NCBI GenBank assembly: GCA_034509425.1
Contig: JAVTVJ010000863.1
Location: 496,001 to 560,000 of the forward strand
DNA length: 64,000 bases
From: Eopsaltria australis
Taxonomy: Eukaryota; Chordata; Aves; Passeriformes; Petroicidae
Reading direction: 5' to 3'
Part shown: one piece after another, positions 54,017 to 64,000 of the stretch
How the letters are laid out: every line of letters begins with the position of its first letter
Numbering within the stretch: position 1 is the first letter of the stretch
Notes under the pieces: generated by a model
Databases searched by the model: none
What the model was told of the DNA's origin: nothing
The model's input: only the letters and a program-made list of their open reading frames with translations
Position numbers and translations under genes: made by a program

Positions 54017-57000
54017 CATATGATATCTTTTCCTGTTTGTGGCCTTTAGTCTTTGCTCTCCTGTGAGCCTGCAGCCACCCGAGCCCTGGGTAAGTAGGTC
54101 ACACCATAAACAGCCTTGTCACAAAACCAGCAGGCTCACAGCCCGAGCGGGGCAAACCTCGTGAGTACAGTTTGGGGAGAAAAACAGAAATGTGGCTGCC
54201 TCTGAACTGCCCAGCCGTGAGAGCAAAGGAAATCACAATTCCAGCCTCCAAGTATGCAGTCCCAGTTCAGTGAGAGCCTCCGTGGAGATCCTGACAGTGT
54301 TGAGAGGATGCTCCAGCCTGGCCCAGGCACCAAATGACTTCAGCTCCCTTTGGCTCACATCTTACCCTCCCTCATCCTCCTCACCCAGGCTCCCCCAAAG
54401 CCTCCAAGTGTTCAATTTTATGTGGAAGTAAGTTATTATGTGAGAGGTATTTTCAGGGGAAGCACCCAGCCTGGGCTGCTGCTGTTTGTTCTTTTTTGGA
54501 TGTTCCCTCTCTTCACCTTCTCCTTTGGGCTGCACAGAAATTTGCCACTCACTAAAGGAGCTGTGCTGTGCTCGTGCACAGCTCAGTCCCCAGGTCTCAA
54601 AGTGCCTTCCACAAGTGAAATATGGTTCAGAAAATAAAAAACAGCCTCAGCAGCCACAATCCCTGACCCATTCCTCATAACAATCCTGGCTCTCTCCTCC
54701 AAAACTCAAGAGCAGGAAAGCACCTTCACAGGACACTGGAAGAACAGCTAATAAATAACAATTATAGCAATAAATAATAAATAACAGTAACACACACACT
54801 TGTGTTCCCCCACTCTTTTGCTGATTAAATTGTTAACAACATCCCTGTGTAAAGGTGTGCCAGGACAAGCTGGGTCCCAATTTATTTTTTGGACATTCCT
54901 CAGTTTGGTATTTTTAGGCAAAAAGACAAATGCATTAAAGTAATTCTGTGTCCCAAAGTGAGACCTGTAACCATGGAAAAAAAAAAAAAGAAGGAGATAT
55001 GGGACTCTTGGCTCCTTTGTGGAACAGATCAAGGATACCTAGGAGAGGTTTTATTTATATGTTATTTGTATACACAAGATTTATGCTTGCAATTAAGTTT
55101 CAGTGTAAATTAGCCTGGATATCTGTTTAATTGCAGGTGCAAATCAAGCTGGTAACACGGTTTTTCTGCCCCCTCAGATTTGGGAGCAGCTCACATCTGA
55201 GCTCCCAAAATCCGAGTGGGGATTTTGCAGAGGACCAAAAACCCCACAGAAAGATCTGAGCTCTTCCTCGCCTCTAAATGGTCCCTTACATATTCGAATT
55301 AAAGAGGTTATTCCACACAAAGCCACTCTTGTTAGGTTTGGGTGCACAAATTCACTCGATTTTGCACATCGAGAGGGTAAAAGGTCTCCAAATACTGATA
55401 TATGTTGAAGCTATTGATCCAGCCGAGCAGGTATCTTCCCTTCAGCTGAGATTTTCCAATTTCCAAGGGCGGTGTTTTGTGACATCTCTAGCATGAGCAA
55501 TCTTTATCTCGGTGCTGGTTAATTGGGAGGGCTCAGGTTACCCCGAGGAGCCGGCCACGCCGGGGTGGGGGTTGCTGTCATTTGGGACATCAGGAATTTT
55601 GGCTCCCAGAACAACTCTTTTCAAACTTTTCTTTTCATCTCCAAGATTAACTTGGAAGTTTTCGGGGAGGAAAGGGAGAATAGCTGGGGTGGGAAGCACC
55701 AAAGAGATTGGCAGTCACCTTGCGTGTGCTGAAGGGTGACCAAAGAGGGGGAAAAATTGCAATTTCCTTTATTTACTAAGCTTGCTCCATTGCCGGCTGT
55801 GTACGACTTGGCAACGATGTATTGATTTCTCAGGAGTTTCTTTTTACAATTCCTGAAGAAAACGAAATTACTGATTGGGAAGGAAAACTTCTTTGTTCTG
55901 TTTTGTAAAAGAACCGGGGGGTTTTGTGTGTTGGGAAGAAATAGAAATGCATTAAAAGATGAAAAAGGGAAGGGAGAAGATGATGCCACAGAAATCAATA
56001 CAGAGAATTAGGTGAAATAGAACATCTTGTATGTTGTTCAGAAAATCATTTTCCATACACTAAATACATTTGCAGACTTGTTTCCTACAAACCTTTCCAA
56101 GTTGCTCTCGGAGTCTGAAGCCACAAGTTTTCAAATGGTTGAGGAACAGTTTTTTATTTTTTAGGGGGAGGTGAAAACAAAAGATTGGGAAGCACTTGGG
56201 CTTCCAGAGAGCAGCTGAGGTAATCTCAAGAAATGCACAAATTTTATCATCCCTGCAATGGCATTAAGGAAGGGCTGATCGAGGTGCAGGGTGGTTCCTG
56301 CAGGGGAGGCAATGAAGGAACTGGAGGTGGAACATCCTCATCCCCCCCTTCAAACCCCACTGCTGGTTCTGGCTTTAGAGAGAGTCATTGTCTGAACCCA
56401 GAGTGAGACGTGGTGAAATCAAGGCTGATTTTTGGGTGTGAATGCCTCTGGCAGAAATGGAATAATACCAACAACAAGGAGCCACCCGTTCCCTCAGTGT
56501 CCCCCTGCTTTTTATTCTTCACCCTCTGGTTCAGGGCTGTAAAACCAGAAGATGGCAAAGCCCAAGAGGCGCTTTGGAGGAAGAACCAGGAGCCCTGAGG
56601 TGAAGTTACAGGTTGGGATGAGCCAAATTCCTGCTTCCAGCCAGCGATGGGCAGAGCAAGGATGGTGGCAGCAAGGCTTTGGACAGGGCCATGTCCTCCC
56701 TCTTTAGCTCAGTGACATTGGAACAGCATCACAGCTCAGCCAGCCTGTGCTCCCACCTCACTTTTGTTGTTTTTGTGCTGCACTGGCTGAAAATAACCCA
56801 GTAGGAAAGAAAAAAATATAAAAAAAGAAGGAAAAGTTGCAGGCTCAGCTGGGTGATTTCCTCAGCCCACGGCCACAAGAGTGTGTGTGGGTCCCTCCAG
56901 GGAGGAGGGGAGCCTGCACGTGGGGCTGGAGCCCCAAAGCTGCTCAGCCAGGGCTCCCTCCCAGCCAGGACCAGCTCTGGTCTGTGCACCAGCATTTCTG

Positions 57001-57897
57001 CTTTTGGAAAGACTCTGCGGCTCCTTTTGCCACCAGGGTAACTTCACCTCAAGGAAAGGGGAAATTAGTCTGCAATTATGTAATTATCAGCCACCCTGAA
57101 GCTCAATTAATGCATTTAGTAACTCTTCCGGAGAAGGGGGAGTCTGTTGGGTGCACGGTGTAAATCTGAACCGCGGGGATTTCTCCCTCCAGCTTTGTCT
57201 GGCTCTGCTTTTAACAGCAGTAACAGAGTGAAGCAAACTGAACTCAGAGCAGGCAGGGCTGGTCTGCAGCTCGGAGCTGGGCATGGCTCATTTCAGACCC
57301 TGCCTGTAGGAATGGAGCTGCTGGAATTCTGCTGGAATAGCCCGGGGCAGCTGCACAGGAACAGCCCTGCAAGGAGCACTGGAGTGCCCGGGATGCATTT
57401 CCTGGATTCACCTCCCCATGGACTGGGCAGCAGAGCAGAACTCCCTGCAAACCTCTGCTCCCTGCTTTGCTCCCCAAGGTTTAGCAGCTTTTCCAGTATT
57501 GAGGTGGCTGCAGAGCTGAGCAGGAGCAGTGACACCAAAATGAAGCTTGGTGTTGGTAAAGAACTCAGCAAGGCCTTGAAATTCCGTGTCCCAAGGCAAG
57601 GCTCGATCCTGCCAGGGCACACACACCGGGTTTCCTGTCCTAGGGGGTGTTGCAGCCTCCCCTGCCATGGGTTTGCTCCCTGAAGGTGCTGCTTGACCAA
57701 CTCCCAGCCTGGCCAGGGAATGCCACTGCAGTACAGGAGGGAAGGACAGAGGAATCCATCAATTCACCTTTGCAGTCTTACTCAGTCCTGAGGAGTGGGA
57801 TGTTGAGCTCTTCCAGTATTCCACAGGCAGAGAACAGCATCTTCTCCCAGATCCATGCCCTTGGCTGATCCCTGAGCAGAGCTCAGAGCCCTGTTGA

Positions 57898-58046
57898 GAT
57901 GGGTGGGTGTTGTCAGGGCTCTGCTGGGATGTTTGGATGTCCTCAGGGCTCTGCTGGGATGGGTGGGTGGGCTTGGGGTCCTACTGGGATGTTTGGATGT
58001 TCTCAGGGCCCTGGTGGGATGTTTGGATGTCCTCAGGGTGGGATGG
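57898..58046. repeat. Degenerate tandem repeat, about 35-bp unit, about 4-5 copies
   Basis: Repeated GGGATGTTTGGATGTCCTCA followed by GGGCTCTGCTGGGAT-like sequence with variable spacing. Confidence 0.8.
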
Positions 58047-58167
58047 GTGGCTGTGCTCATTAGCAGGGGGTGATGGGGAGCACCTCAGGCTCCAGCCCCA
58101 TAACCACGGTGACCCGTCAGCTCCCTTCTGCTTTCGACATTTATTCAATTAAAAACTGGTTTTGTTT

Positions 58168-58292
58168 CACAGAATCACAGAATCTCCTGAGCTGGAAGGG
58201 CTCCACAAGGATCATCGAGTCCAGCTCCTGGCCCTGCACAGGACACCCCAACAGCCCCACCTGAGAGTGCTGTCCAGGTGATCCTGGAGCTC
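58168..58292 (-). mobile_element. CR1 LINE fragment, 3' end, antisense orientation
   Basis: Reads as the reverse complement of the avian CR1 3' end: CACAGAATCACAGAATCTCC, then GCTGGAAGGGCTCCACAAGG, ATCATCGAGTCCAGCTCCTG and GCCCTGCACAGGACACCCCA. 5'-truncated, as is usual. Confidence 0.9.
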
Positions 58293-58796
58293 ACACGTGA
58301 ACCAAACCTTCCATGGAATTTCGTTATCTGTGAAATACGATGGAAGCTCCATCCCCGCGTGCGCAAAAAAAAACAACAAGGAAAAAAGGTTTTAATTCAC
58401 GATGTGAGGGGATATTTTTGCAAACTTCCATAATTTTGGGGATCTACTGTTACAGAGCCAGCTGATGGTCGTTGTGAAAATGAATGAGGACCATTCAGAG
58501 CCCTCACTGTTCATATCAAGCAGTTTCTTGATACAAACTCTTTGGTTTCGGGTTTCCAGCTCCCACGATATTTGAGGTTTCATTTAGAACTGGAGTTCCT
58601 AGAGAAACAAATGCTTGTAAGGGAAGCCTTTCTTCTGCAGATCTCTAAAGTAATCTGAAAATATGGGATAATAAAGAGAAGCTTGAAAATGTGGGGTCTC
58701 GGTGGGGTTCATCCTAAGGTCATAAACCCTCAGGAAGTAAACAGAACATTTTTAGTAGATGTGTATTTCTAGTATATAGGTATTTCCAGTATTTAT

Positions 58797-58850
58797 ATAT
58801 GACCTCTGTGTGTGTGTATATGTATAGATTTATTTATATATATTAAAGTC
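58797..58850. repeat. Short TG / TA-rich simple repeat
   Basis: A TG run of about six units is followed by TA-rich sequence; a second short TG run lies near 58,912-58,930. Confidence 0.6.
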
Positions 58851-60938
58851 TCAGATAACTGTAAGGTAATTTTGGAGCTTTTGGGGTAATTTAAGCTACA
58901 AGCTGGCAGTGTGAGTGTGTATGTGTGTGTTTTGTAGGGATTTTTTTCCTCTGAATCCCTATGAGCATAATGCCGTGTTTATCTCACTCTTACATGGAAT
59001 TTATTCATCCAAACCCAGTGAATATTCAGTTTTCCAGATACTATCAAGGGTAGGTGACTAAAACAGGCAGGAAATCAGATTTCAGCCTGCTGGGAATTTG
59101 AGCTGCAATCTCTTTCTGGTTTTAGTCTGGTGATCACAGCAGGTAAATGGATTGTGGAGCTACGACTTGGGAAAGGTATCAGGAATAAGGAAGAGAAATG
59201 CTGAGGGAGATGGATGGCAGGAAGTGAGGGAATGGTGAATAAAGTGCAATGTTCTGGTGCTGGCAAGGACAGCAGGTCCCTGTGATCGATGGCTCCCTGT
59301 GACAGATTCCTCGAGGTAGAAAGGAGCCTCAGCAAGGCTGAGCTTAACTGAGTGGGCAGCTCCACACACAGTGGGCCTGCAGCCATGGAGCAGATTTGCC
59401 AAATTGCCTTTGATTCATTATATTTATGAGTTTAAAAGGCATGTAAAATATTTTTTCTTTTCTTTTTTTTTTTTTCCCCCTCGGGAAAGAATGACCATAA
59501 ATAAAGCAGCAGAAGGCTGAGTGCAGCAGTCCAGTGGTGCCCACCTGAATCCTGATGAGTCTGAAATCCGGCCAGGTGGGATCAGGTGTGTGTGGAGCAA
59601 ATGTGGGTACAAAGCAGCACCCAGGGAAGGAAACTTTCCTGAGCTGCTGCTTATTGCTGGGCTTTAGAGCTCATCTCCTCTCTCTTCTAGAGGCAGAATC
59701 TCTCTGAGGGACATTTGCACCTTTTCTGCAAGGTCTGAGCACCAAAACTTCATCTTAGGACAACAGATGTGACTTGTGTGGGATAGAAATAACTAAACCA
59801 GGAGGAGGGGAAGTGGCCCAGCTCATCCAGTAATTAATTTTGATGCTGGACATGGTTTGATGCTCAGGGAAGATGGAGTCAAACACCAGCAAGATGATCA
59901 GCATCACACTGGGGTCTGTCTTGAGCTGAAAATCAGAGTATGGACCAGACTCTGCAGCCCGAGGTTAAACAAGCCTTGCAGAAATGCCATGAGCAGCACC
60001 AGTGAAACAAAGATAGTTCTGGCATCCAGTATGAGCATGAAACTTTTAAAATCCTTGTCTGGGTGGCCATGAGTCCCACAGTTCAATAAATTACTTCCCT
60101 GAGAAAGCATTTCCCATGAAATTGCTGTCTAATATAATAAAATATCTCTTGGATGTCACGTCCCCTTTTTATGTGTCTCTCTGCAAATTTTCAATGATTT
60201 TACTTCCTGCTGGAGTGGGGCTATTGTTTAATCTTTAAAAGCTTCTTGCCTGATTTTCAGAAGTGCTGAGCACCCACAAACAGAGTCAGTGGCTCTGTAA
60301 GAGCCAAGATCTCTCTGGGATCAGGGCAGGTGTTGATGTGCAGGCAGCTCAAAGCTGCCCTTGACTGGAGCCCATTGGATGGAACAGATTTCCCAACTGG
60401 CTGCCAGAGCAGGGTCACAGCTCAGGAATCCACTTTGTAAAGGGATGCACTACCTGCTCTGAAGCCACGTTTAAAGAATTAAATCCAATCCTGGGTCCAA
60501 ATCCCAGCTGCTCTTCCCCAGCTGACAGCTCACCTTTGCAGCTCCGAGTGGTGTTTAATCTCCTGACTAAAAATGACAGCAAAGCCAGCACTAGGCTGGC
60601 CACGTGTCCCAGTCCCTGGGCCTTGCTGTGGTGATGTGGGTGGGCTGAGGGCTGAATTCTTCCATCAAAGATGCACAGGGAGAGTGTTGGAGCAGCCCGT
60701 GGCGCTGAGGCTGCTCTGGATCTGAACTCGCTCAATGCGAGTAAAATATTTTGCTTATAAAGAATTTTCATAAACATGTCTTGGGATGTGTGTGAGAGGT
60801 GGGCCCTAGGATGTGCATTAGGACTAAGCTAAACAAGCTGGTGTAAACACAGGCCTGGCTCTGGAGGAGGAGGAGGATAAATGGCCTGGCTCTGCTCTGT
60901 CCCACGGGATCAACCCCAACAGCTCCATCTGAGAGAGA

Positions 60939-61347
60939 CCCCAAAACAGGAGAGCCTGGCTTATCCACACCCCAAAACAGGAGAGCCTGGCTTATCCACA
61001 CCCCCAAAACAGGAGAGCCTGGCTTATCCACACCCCAAAACAGGAGAGCCTGGCTTATCCACACCCCTAAAACAGGAGAGCCTGGCTTATTCATACCCCA
61101 AAACAGGAGAGCCTGTCTTATCCACACCCCTAAAACAGGAGAGCCTGGCTTATTCATACCCCAAAACAGGAGAGCCTGACTTATCCACACCCCTAAAACA
61201 GGAGAGCCTGGCTTATCCACACCCCCAAAACAGGAGAGCCTGGCTTATTTATCCCCCAAACCAGGAGAGCCTGGCTTATTTATCCCCCAAAACAGGAGAG
61301 CCTGGCTTATCCACACCCCAAACCAGGAGAGCCTGGCTTATCCACAG
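60939..61347. repeat. Minisatellite, about 13 copies of a 30-33-bp unit
   Basis: Unit core CCAAAACAGGAGAGCCTGGC followed by TTATCCACACC; unit length varies (30, 31, 32, 33 bp) through changes in the C-run and a few substitutions (TTATTCATAC, TTATTTATCC). The low divergence indicates recent expansion. Confidence 0.95.
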
Positions 61348-64000
61348 CCCTGTGTCCAAAATGTCTTTAAACTGCAGCCTCATCTAACTCATCTTCAGCT
61401 GAAATCCAGAGAGCAGATCTGCCTCCGGGGGTGTCTTGCTGCTGAAATATCTGCAAGTTTCTCAGGCATGGAAAGGCCAAATCACAGGGAATAAAGAGAT
61501 TTTATTGGTTTGCTGGTAAACACTTCCTCCAAGTGTCCTGCCAGGTTTTGAAAGGGGTTTAGGCACTGGAGGGTACAGTCAGGCATTTAAGGGAGCTTTC
61601 AAAAGAGTCTGAGCATTTCAGGTGCCCAATTCCCAGCAGAATTCAGACCCACCTCAGAATTAGTTTCCCTTTACTTTCATCTTACAGCCCTGATTCCCAT
61701 TAAACCCCAACTTAAGCAAACCTCAGCTGGAAAAATCAGATGTTCAGCATTTAAACTCTGGTAGCTGCCTAAATATAGATGCAAGTGCCTAATTTGAGAC
61801 TTCCAGTAAACCTGTGTTTAAAACTACCACCACATCTGACCCATACAAAGGCACAAATCCGCCCTGAATAATCAAACCAATAATTGAATTCAAATGCTTT
61901 CATCCAGATAAAGGGCAGCAATTGAATTAAAATCTGCAAGGATTTTTGGAGCCAGGGTGGACAGTGTAAATTATAACCTAGTTTATGGTATAAAGTACTA
62001 ATTATGTGTCCATGGTATTCATCAGACTAAAATGCTTCCTGTGGGAGGTTAAAAAATGTATGGTAAAGATTAATTTAATTATACATTTTATAGATGAAAC
62101 TATGTTTCTAATATTTTGTAACTAACAATAACTTTAAAGGGCAGCTGTAAATATATAGTATTTTGGGACCTTAAGGGATTAAAATAAATAACATATGGAG
62201 CGAAATAACGTGTGAGGCCTGGATTACAGCTTTGCTAACATCACTTTTAGAAGTACAATACCTTCCTGACAAGGGTGACCAGCAGAGCACCCAGCTCAAT
62301 AGAAACTCTGAAATATTGCCCAGAAAAGGACTTTTTACAGGGGAAAGTTGGAAGGCATTTCAGCCACATTGACAAAAAGTCAGGCAGGGAGGCTGAGCAG
62401 GGCGGAGGCAGCTCGGAGCTGTGCTGGATTAGCAGAGCTGCCAGGGTATCTGCATTTCCCAGCTGTCAGCACTATCCACTGAAAGGCCACCAAATAAATC
62501 ACAGTTCCCACCTCGTTTATCCCATTTTCCTGTTGCTGCTTGCCTCTCTGTGGTGTCCCTTTGGGACAGGGTGGGTCTCTGTGCCTGGGCACTGCCTGGC
62601 TGCTGGAGCATCCTCTGCCCTGCCAGGGGCTCTCTGCACCCTGGAGCTGCCCAGGAAGGTGAACTCCAGAGCAGTCCTGGCTCGGATAAACATCCCTGTG
62701 CTCCTCCTCATCTCCAGTGGGAATTCGTGTCCCTGCCCTGTCCCAGGCAGCTGCTGGTGCCACCTGACAAAGCCATTAGGGACAGTCCCTGCTAACCAAA
62801 CACCCCCGAGTTTGCTTTCTCCACGGAGTCATTCCTCGGGATGATTATTTTCTGAAGCGCAGGCTCTGCTCCGTTCTCTGCCTGGGGATAGGTGTTAAAT
62901 TATTCCTGTGAGAAAGGAGGCTGAGGCAGCAGCAGCAGCAGCTGTGGAAACCATTGCTGCTCCAAAAGCCCCAGCACAGAATGAGCAGAGGCAATTTCCC
63001 TGGGACAGCAAACAAAGAATATCCATGTGAAGGTGTCTACGTGTGCTCACTCTTGTCCAAACGCTTCTCTCCCTTCTTTTTTCCCCTGTTTATTTTGTGG
63101 CCCTGCCTGATTAAGGCCCCTTTCTGTGCTCTGCTTGGCCTCGTAGGCTGCATCAGTAACAACTCGGTGCTATTTAGTTTTATTTGCTCTTAAAATGAAC
63201 AAGGCATTCTTAGGATGTGTTATGTGATACTCTTGTTTTGTTACTTCCCCTGGATAATAAACAGTCTGGAAATTAATGATTTATAGAGGGTTAGTGTTTG
63301 GGTGACAGAAACTAGGACAAGTGGCTTGACTCAGATCCCCTGTGCCTGTGACTCCAGATATTTCAGATGATTCTGAATAAATTTGCATTTAACACCTCTT
63401 TTAACACACAGAAGCCAAATGAGCTTTTAGCACTGATGTCGTGGCCTCTGATGAGGGAGCCTGGTGCAAGCCATGCCTGTATTTTCCTTGCAATGAAATA
63501 CACACACAGCTGAGTTATATTAGGGGGACAATTCTGCGTGCTGGACTCCAACTGGGCCTTGTTTGATGTACAAATAAGGCTCAGCCCTGCAGGAATCAGG
63601 AGCACAGAGCATCAACCCCCGTGCACAGCCCTGCTGGGAAGGGATTCTCCCATGGGAACTGAGATCAGCTGCAGGTTGGGGCCACAGCCACCCTGACCTG
63701 CAGGTCCCTGTCACCGTGGGCTTGGACACGGTTGTGGCTTCCAATAATCCAGGATTCCCTCCACGCTGCCTTTTCCATGTGCCACAACCTTTCCACCTTG
63801 TTCTGAAATCTCTCACCAGGTCCAGGGAACTGATGCAGCTCAAAAACAGCCACAAAAATCAAGGGGTGGAGGCTGGGAAAGGTGTGAAGGGGCAAGAATG
63901 CTCTGAGCCCTTGCTGCCGTGAAGCCACAGAGGTTTTGGGCCTCCTGAGCAGTTGTCAGGGTGAGGATTGTGCTGCCTGGCACATAAGGCTTGATCCTGC

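Larger units (their letters stand above)
46201..64000. other. Upstream flank of SALL4, no gene found
   Basis: 17.8 kb without any exon I can recognise on either strand. The first 400 bp are still CpG-rich. The rest holds the tandem repeats and CR1 fragment listed separately, plus several non-repetitive stretches (near 50.75, 53.65 and 62.0 kb) with a texture suggesting regulatory DNA. In mammals SALL4 is likewise followed upstream by a large gene desert. Confidence 0.7.

Noticed and set aside
60939..61347. Repeated TTATCCACA, identical to the bacterial DnaA-box consensus, in regularly spaced copies
   Set aside because: It is part of the unit of a eukaryotic minisatellite in bird nuclear DNA; there is no bacterial context, and the match is coincidental.
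60881..61387. 168-codon repetitive open frame
   Set aside because: It follows the minisatellite, whose unit lengths are not multiples of three, so the frame changes along it; no sign of a gene.
62931..62943. CAG trinucleotide run
   Set aside because: Only about five units, outside any gene; too short to matter.

Overview
This is a piece of vertebrate nuclear DNA, almost certainly from a bird. It has intron-split genes on the minus strand, two truncated CR1 LINE copies with typical avian 3' ends, no recognisable Alu/L1-type repeats, and a compact gene layout. The order SALL4 then ATP9A, both transcribed right to left here, is the order I know from amniotes. I cannot name the species. No operons, phage, CRISPR or bacterial genes are present.

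Positions 1-24,330 hold the 5' half of ATP9A, an endosomal P4-type ATPase (putative lipid flippase). Fourteen coding exons can be placed, covering residues 1 to about 502 of a family length near 1,047. They include the first four membrane helices, the actuator-domain DGET motif and the catalytic Asp-Lys-Thr-Gly-Thr loop. The gene runs off the left edge within intron 14. Its start codon lies in a CpG-rich promoter carrying a tandem array of GC boxes. All internal splice phases close except exon 1 to exon 2, where the obvious donor leaves the frame one base off.

Positions about 24,330-32,080 are intergenic. They contain a 42-bp minisatellite and an unexplained 316-codon open frame.

Positions about 32,080-46,200 hold a complete SALL4, a spalt-like zinc-finger regulator of pluripotency and limb/germline development. 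It has four coding exons, 1,107 codons, one C2HC and seven C2H2 fingers, an N-terminal NuRD-recruiting motif, a glutamine-rich segment, an inferred 3' UTR of about 1.75 kb, and a 7.2-kb first intron rich in CpG islands. The proximal promoter combines a CCAAT box with an AT-rich block.

Positions about 46,200-64,000 are the upstream flank of SALL4. I find no gene there. The flank carries several minisatellites, a 360-bp CCAT microsatellite, one CR1 fragment, and several stretches whose CpG retention or AT-rich texture makes them candidate regulatory elements. The two genes do not form a pathway; their adjacency is conserved linkage. I found no undescribed biological system. The best leads are the ATP9A exon 1 frame conflict, in-frame alternative splice sites at ATP9A exons 13/14, an extended SALL4 exon 2, and possible regulatory DNA around SALL4.
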